Source of the DNA: Mesorhizobium ciceri WSM4083
Lineage (GTDB): Bacteria; Pseudomonadota; Alphaproteobacteria; Rhizobiales; Rhizobiaceae
Direction: 5' to 3'
Assembly: GCF_000519305.1 (NCBI RefSeq)
Contig: NZ_JAFG01000004.1
Coordinates: 1 to 64,000, forward strand
Length of the DNA: 64,000 nt
The position numbers and the translations under genes are program-made. This document shows positions 60,714 to 64,000 of the stretch, one piece after another. How positions within the stretch are numbered: position 1 is the stretch's first letter; every line of letters starts with the position of its first letter. A model generated the notes under the pieces. The model saw only the letters and a list, made by a program, of their open reading frames with translations, made no database searches and was not told the DNA's origin.

Positions 60714-62867
60714 ATGGCCAGTCCTGAACCGCGCAAGAGAAGAGGTCCGATCGCCGCCCGGCTGCTGGCGCTCGACGCGTGGATCGATTCCTCGCTCTAC
60801 GAGATCGGTTTCAAGGCGCGCCAGTTCTGGGAATCGGCGACGATCTTCTCGAGGCGCTTCCGCGTCAAAGGCTGGCGCCGTGGCATCATCGAACTGTTGA
60901 GCGAAGGTTTTACGCTCGGCGCCGGCGGCATCGTGGTGATGCTGGCGCTGGCCATCCCGGCTTTCCAGGACACTGCCGGCGACTGGCGCGCCCAGGGCGA
61001 CTTCGCCGTCACCTTCCTCGACCGTTATGGCAACGAGATCGGCCAGCGCGGCATCATCCAGCGTGATTCGGTGCCGGTCGACGAGATGCCCGATCACGTC
61101 ATCAAGGCGGTGCTTGCCACCGAGGACCGCCGCTTCTTCGATCACTACGGCATCGATGTGCTCGGCCTTTCGCGGGCGATCTTCGAGAATGTGCGGGCGA
61201 ACTCCGTCGTCCAGGGCGGCTCGAGCATCACCCAGCAGCTGGCCAAGAACCTGTTCCTCACCAATGAGCGCACGCTGGAGCGCAAGATCAAGGAAGCTTT
61301 CCTGTCACTGTGGCTCGAGGCCAATCTGTCAAAGAAAGAGATCCTGCAGCTCTATCTCGACCGCGCCTATATGGGCGGCGGCACGTTCGGCATCGAGGCT
61401 GCCGCCGACTTCTATTTCGGCAAGAGCGTCAAGGACTTGAACCTGGCCGAAGCGGCGATGCTGGCCGGCCTGTTCAAGGCTCCAACCAAATATGCGCCGC
61501 ACATCAACCTGCCGGCGGCGCGCGCGCGCGCCAATGTGGTGCTGTCCAACCTTGTCGATGCCGGTTTCATGACCGAGGGCCAGGTTCTGCAGGCCAGGCT
61601 GCATCCGGCCGATGTCGTTGACCGCGGCGAACAGAAAAGCCCTGACTATTATCTCGACTGGGCGTTCGACGAGGTCAAGAAGATCGCCAAGCCGGGCCAG
61701 CACTCGCTTGTTGCCCACACCACCTTCGACGCCAACATCCAGAAGGCGGCGGAAGAATCGGTGGAGTTCCACCTGCGCCAGTTCGGCAAGGAGTACAACG
61801 TCACCGAGGGCGCGGTCGTCGTCATCGAGACCAACGGCGCCGTGCGCGCCATCGTCGGCGGCCGCGACTACGGCGCCAGCCAGTTCAACCGCGCCACCAA
61901 GGCGCTGCGTCAGACCGGCTCGTCATTCAAACCCTATGTCTACGCAACGGCGATGGAACACGGCTTCACTCCCAACTCCATCATTTCCGGCGGCCCGATC
62001 AGTTGGGGCAGCTGGTCGCCGCACAATTACAATGGCGGGTCGGCGGGCAACGTCACGCTAATTATGGCAATGGCCAAATCTATCAACACCGTGCCGGTGC
62101 GGCTGGCCAAGGACCATCTCGGCATCGGCCCGATCAAGGCCATGGCCGAGGCGATGGGTGTGGAATCGCCGATCGAAGCACATAAGACCATGGTTCTCGG
62201 CACCTCGGGCATGACCGTGATGGATCAGGCGACGGGCTACAGCGTATTCGCCGACAACGGTTTCGTCGGCTTCCGGCACGGCGTCAGCCAGCTCGTCACC
62301 CGTACCGGCGAGGTGGTCTATGATTTCGCCAAGGATGCGCCGCCGCCGCACCGGGTGTTGTCGGAGCAGGCGCTGAAATCGATGAACACCATGCTGGCGG
62401 CAGTGCCGGTGATGGGCACGGCGCGGCGGGCTCAACTTCCCAACATCGTCGTCGCCGGCAAGACGGGCACGACGCAATCCTACCGCGACGCCTGGTTTGT
62501 CGGCTTCACCGGCAACTACACGGCGGCGGTATGGATGGGCAATGACGACTTCACGCCGACCAAGAACATGACCGGCGGCTCGCTGCCGGCGATGGTGTGG
62601 CAGCGACTGATGGTCTACGCGCACCAGAACATCGACCTCAAGCCGATCCCGGGCATCGACAAGCCCTTCGTCGATGAGGAGATCGCTGCAAAGGCCGAGG
62701 AAGCACAGAAGAAGAGCGACGCTCAGGCGGCGGCCGATGCAGCCGCCGAACGGCCGCCGGTGCTGTCCAGCCGCACGACCCAGACGCTGCGGGAAATGAC
62801 CACGCTGTTTCAGTCGGCGCCCGTCCTCAGTACGCCGCAACTGCCGGAGACGCTGTCGGCGCTGTGA
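60714..62867 (+). CDS. Class A penicillin-binding protein, PBP1A family
   Basis: 717-residue bifunctional murein synthase. One membrane helix (about 62-82), glycosyltransferase GT51 domain with the catalytic glutamate in ATEDRRFFDHYGID near 135 and QGGSSITQQLAKN, then the transpeptidase with SxxK at GSSFKP near 404, SxN at AKSINT near 455 and KTGTTQ near 582. The C-terminal tail is alanine/glutamate-rich. Close to the size of alphaproteobacterial PBP1A-type proteins. Confidence 0.92.
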   Translation: MASPEPRKRRGPIAARLLALDAWIDSSLYEIGFKARQFWESATIFSRRFRVKGWRRGIIELLSEGFTLGAGGIVVMLALAIPAFQDTAGDWRAQGDFAVTFLDRYGNEIGQRGIIQRDSVPVDEMPDHVIKAVLATEDRRFFDHYGIDVLGLSRAIFENVRANSVVQGGSSITQQLAKNLFLTNERTLERKIKEAFLSLWLEANLSKKEILQLYLDRAYMGGGTFGIEAAADFYFGKSVKDLNLAEAAMLAGLFKAPTKYAPHINLPAARARANVVLSNLVDAGFMTEGQVLQARLHPADVVDRGEQKSPDYYLDWAFDEVKKIAKPGQHSLVAHTTFDANIQKAAEESVEFHLRQFGKEYNVTEGAVVVIETNGAVRAIVGGRDYGASQFNRATKALRQTGSSFKPYVYATAMEHGFTPNSIISGGPISWGSWSPHNYNGGSAGNVTLIMAMAKSINTVPVRLAKDHLGIGPIKAMAEAMGVESPIEAHKTMVLGTSGMTVMDQATGYSVFADNGFVGFRHGVSQLVTRTGEVVYDFAKDAPPPHRVLSEQALKSMNTMLAAVPVMGTARRAQLPNIVVAGKTGTTQSYRDAWFVGFTGNYTAAVWMGNDDFTPTKNMTGGSLPAMVWQRLMVYAHQNIDLKPIPGIDKPFVDEEIAAKAEEAQKKSDAQAAADAAAERPPVLSSRTTQTLREMTTLFQSAPVLSTPQLPETLSAL

Positions 62868-62924
62868 TTGGCGCCGAGGCAGTTGAGGGGTGATGGGCGG
62901 ATCACCGCCATTGCCAAGCTGGAA

Positions 62925-62985
62925 CACCCCTCATCCGACCGAGCTTCGCTCGGCCACCTTCTCCCGCAAGGGGAGAAGGGAGAGC
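62925..62985. repeat. Palindromic intergenic repeat
   Basis: Two stacked hairpins: CCGAGC-TTCG-CTCGG style (CGAGCTTCGCTCG at about 62940-62953) and CTTCTCCCGCAAGGGGAGAAG at about 62958-62978. Left arm CACCCCTCA (62925-62933) pairs with an inverted copy TGAGGGGTG at 62884-62892. The core CTCCC-AAGG-GGAG resembles the element after pepN and REP-like sequences in related genomes. Confidence 0.6.
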
Positions 62986-63072
62986 CGTCTGCAATTCAAC
63001 ATCGTCCCGCTTGCCACAAGGGCCCACGCCGCGATATCCCCGAGCGGCAACTCTTCGTGTTCCCGGCCCCTC

Positions 63073-63657
63073 ATGCTCAAAAATGCCTTCCTGACGCTGC
63101 TTTCGCTTGCCATAGCCATCGTCGGCGGTGGCGGCAGCGTCTGGTATGCGCTGAAAGTCCAGGATGGCGTCGGCGCCATCCGGATCGGCCAATGGACGGC
63201 CTTTCCCGATATCGGCACACCGTCCGCCGATCCCTATTCCAAGGCCCGCGTGGCGCGCGAGGGTGTGCTTGCGCTTGGCCGCGCCGAGGGGCTGTCCTTC
63301 GTCGCCGAGCGCGACACGGCCGGCGCCGAGCTCAAGCGCGAATGCACCTACACGATCGAGGGCGGATTTCCGACGGCACGGTTCTGGACGCTCTATGCCG
63401 CCGACCAGTCGCTCGGCGTGGTCGAGAACGGCAAACCCCGGCTGGCGGCGCTGCAATCCTACGGGGTGGTGCGCCAGGCCGACAATTCGGTGATCATTTC
63501 CGCCGGCCATCACCCGATGCCGGGCAATTGGCTACTGACCGACGGCTTCGGCAGGATGTATTTCGTGCTCACCTTCTACGACACGCCGATCGCCAGCAGC
63601 ACCGGCCTGTCGGACGTCTCGCTGCCGCATATCGTCAAGGTCGGCTGCAATGCGTAA
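63073..63657 (+). CDS. DUF1214-domain exported protein
   Basis: 194 residues from the ATG at 63073: signal/anchor segment (LLSLAIAIVGGGGSVWYAL) and the DUF1214 C-terminal half of the DUF1254/1214 family (ARFWTLYAADQSLGVVENGKPR, then HHPMPGNWLLTDG). In rhizobia this family is split into two adjacent genes, and the partner follows here with an eight-base overlap. Function unknown. Confidence 0.82.
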   Translation: MLKNAFLTLLSLAIAIVGGGGSVWYALKVQDGVGAIRIGQWTAFPDIGTPSADPYSKARVAREGVLALGRAEGLSFVAERDTAGAELKRECTYTIEGGFPTARFWTLYAADQSLGVVENGKPRLAALQSYGVVRQADNSVIISAGHHPMPGNWLLTDGFGRMYFVLTFYDTPIASSTGLSDVSLPHIVKVGCNA

Positions 63658-64000
63658 TTTTTACGCTGCGATGCGCGGACTTCTGCATGCCGTCCTGCTC
63701 GGTCTGCTCGGCGCGGGCATCGTGCACATCGCCGTGCTGCTGCTGGTGCCCGAGTTTTCCGAACGCGATGCCTGGTCGCGGCTGTCCATGGCGTCGGATC
63801 TTTACAGGATGACGCGGCTCGATGCCGAGGCCGGTGGCGCGCCCGTGGTGAAATCCGTCGACCCGCTGTTTTACGCGACGGCCTGCCGGTTCGACCTGGG
63901 CGAAGGCATGGTCCGCGTCAAGGCACCTGGACATGTCCCGTTCTGGTCGGTGTCGGTCTATGACCGCAGCGGTCACAACATCTATTCCTTCAACGACCAC
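63650..64000 (+). CDS. DUF1254-domain membrane protein, truncated by the window end
   Basis: 117 codons visible from the ATG at 63650, then the window ends without a stop. N-terminal membrane helix (LLHAVLLGLLGAGIVHIAVLLLV), followed by DLYRMTRLDAE and PLFYATACRFDLGEGMVRVKAPG (quoted in part) and PFWSVSVYDRSGHNIYSFND, typical of the DUF1254 half. Overlaps the DUF1214 gene by eight bases, so the two are coupled. Confidence 0.82.
   Translation, partial: MRNFYAAMRGLLHAVLLGLLGAGIVHIAVLLLVPEFSERDAWSRLSMASDLYRMTRLDAEAGGAPVVKSVDPLFYATACRFDLGEGMVRVKAPGHVPFWSVSVYDRSGHNIYSFNDH

Overview
The window reads as ordinary chromosome of an alphaproteobacterium of the order Hyphomicrobiales, most likely Mesorhizobium or a close relative. 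The clues are an Omp2b-type porin, a split cytochrome c maturation operon (ccmI-ccmE-ccmF-ccmH) near degP, a two-component pair and glnE, a feuN-feuP-feuQ-like regulatory locus, high G+C, and GTGA/ATGA gene overlaps. I see no rRNA, tRNA, CRISPR array, insertion sequence or intact prophage. The assignment comes from protein resemblance only, with no database search.

Layout. 0-6.3 kb: porin, two tandem TPR-sulfotransferase paralogues and a HisC-like aminotransferase; the gap between the paralogues holds a decayed copy of the aminotransferase 5' end, so the duplication can be read from the DNA. 6.3-15.1 kb: a MarR-GNAT fusion, acylphosphatase, a TetR-led leucine/isovalerate catabolic set (isovaleryl-CoA dehydrogenase and both methylcrotonyl-CoA carboxylase subunits, split by a small secreted protein), then a branched-chain amino acid binding protein. 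15.4-24.2 kb: small secreted proteins, AMP nucleosidase, a membrane-anchored EEP phosphatase, a DUF922 protein, ETF-ubiquinone oxidoreductase (which can accept the electrons released by isovaleryl-CoA dehydrogenase), a candidate small RNA and a family 4-like uracil-DNA glycosylase lacking two expected Fe-S cysteines. 24.3-33.7 kb: a frameshifted XRE regulator, an EamA exporter coupled to an orphan molybdenum hydroxylase large subunit, aminopeptidase N and a PAS histidine kinase.

33.8-47 kb: a core block, glnE, histidine kinase/response regulator, degP and ccmHFEI, read on the minus strand and bordered or split by two toxin-antitoxin pairs (Phd/PemK-like and RHH/ParE). 46.5-50.2 kb: a 17-kDa-antigen-like lipoprotein, the feuN-feuP-feuQ-like locus and an isolated DUF3168 phage or gene-transfer-agent gene. 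50.5-58.9 kb: an accessory catabolic island with a 2-keto-4-pentenoate hydratase-like enzyme, a PotABCD-like ABC importer, a GcvA-like LysR regulator and a divergent M20-like amidohydrolase plus amidinotransferase/DDAH-like pair. 59-64 kb: a BBE-type FAD oxidase, a class A penicillin-binding protein and the DUF1214/DUF1254 pair, the last cut by the window end.

The most interesting candidates are the 51-59 kb uptake/amide/guanidino-type catabolic island with an amidohydrolase whose metal-site motif is altered, the sulfotransferase segment duplication, the modified uracil-DNA glycosylase, the promoter-terminator unit at 23.15-23.23 kb, and the two toxin-antitoxin pairs at the edges of the ccm-degP-glnE block.
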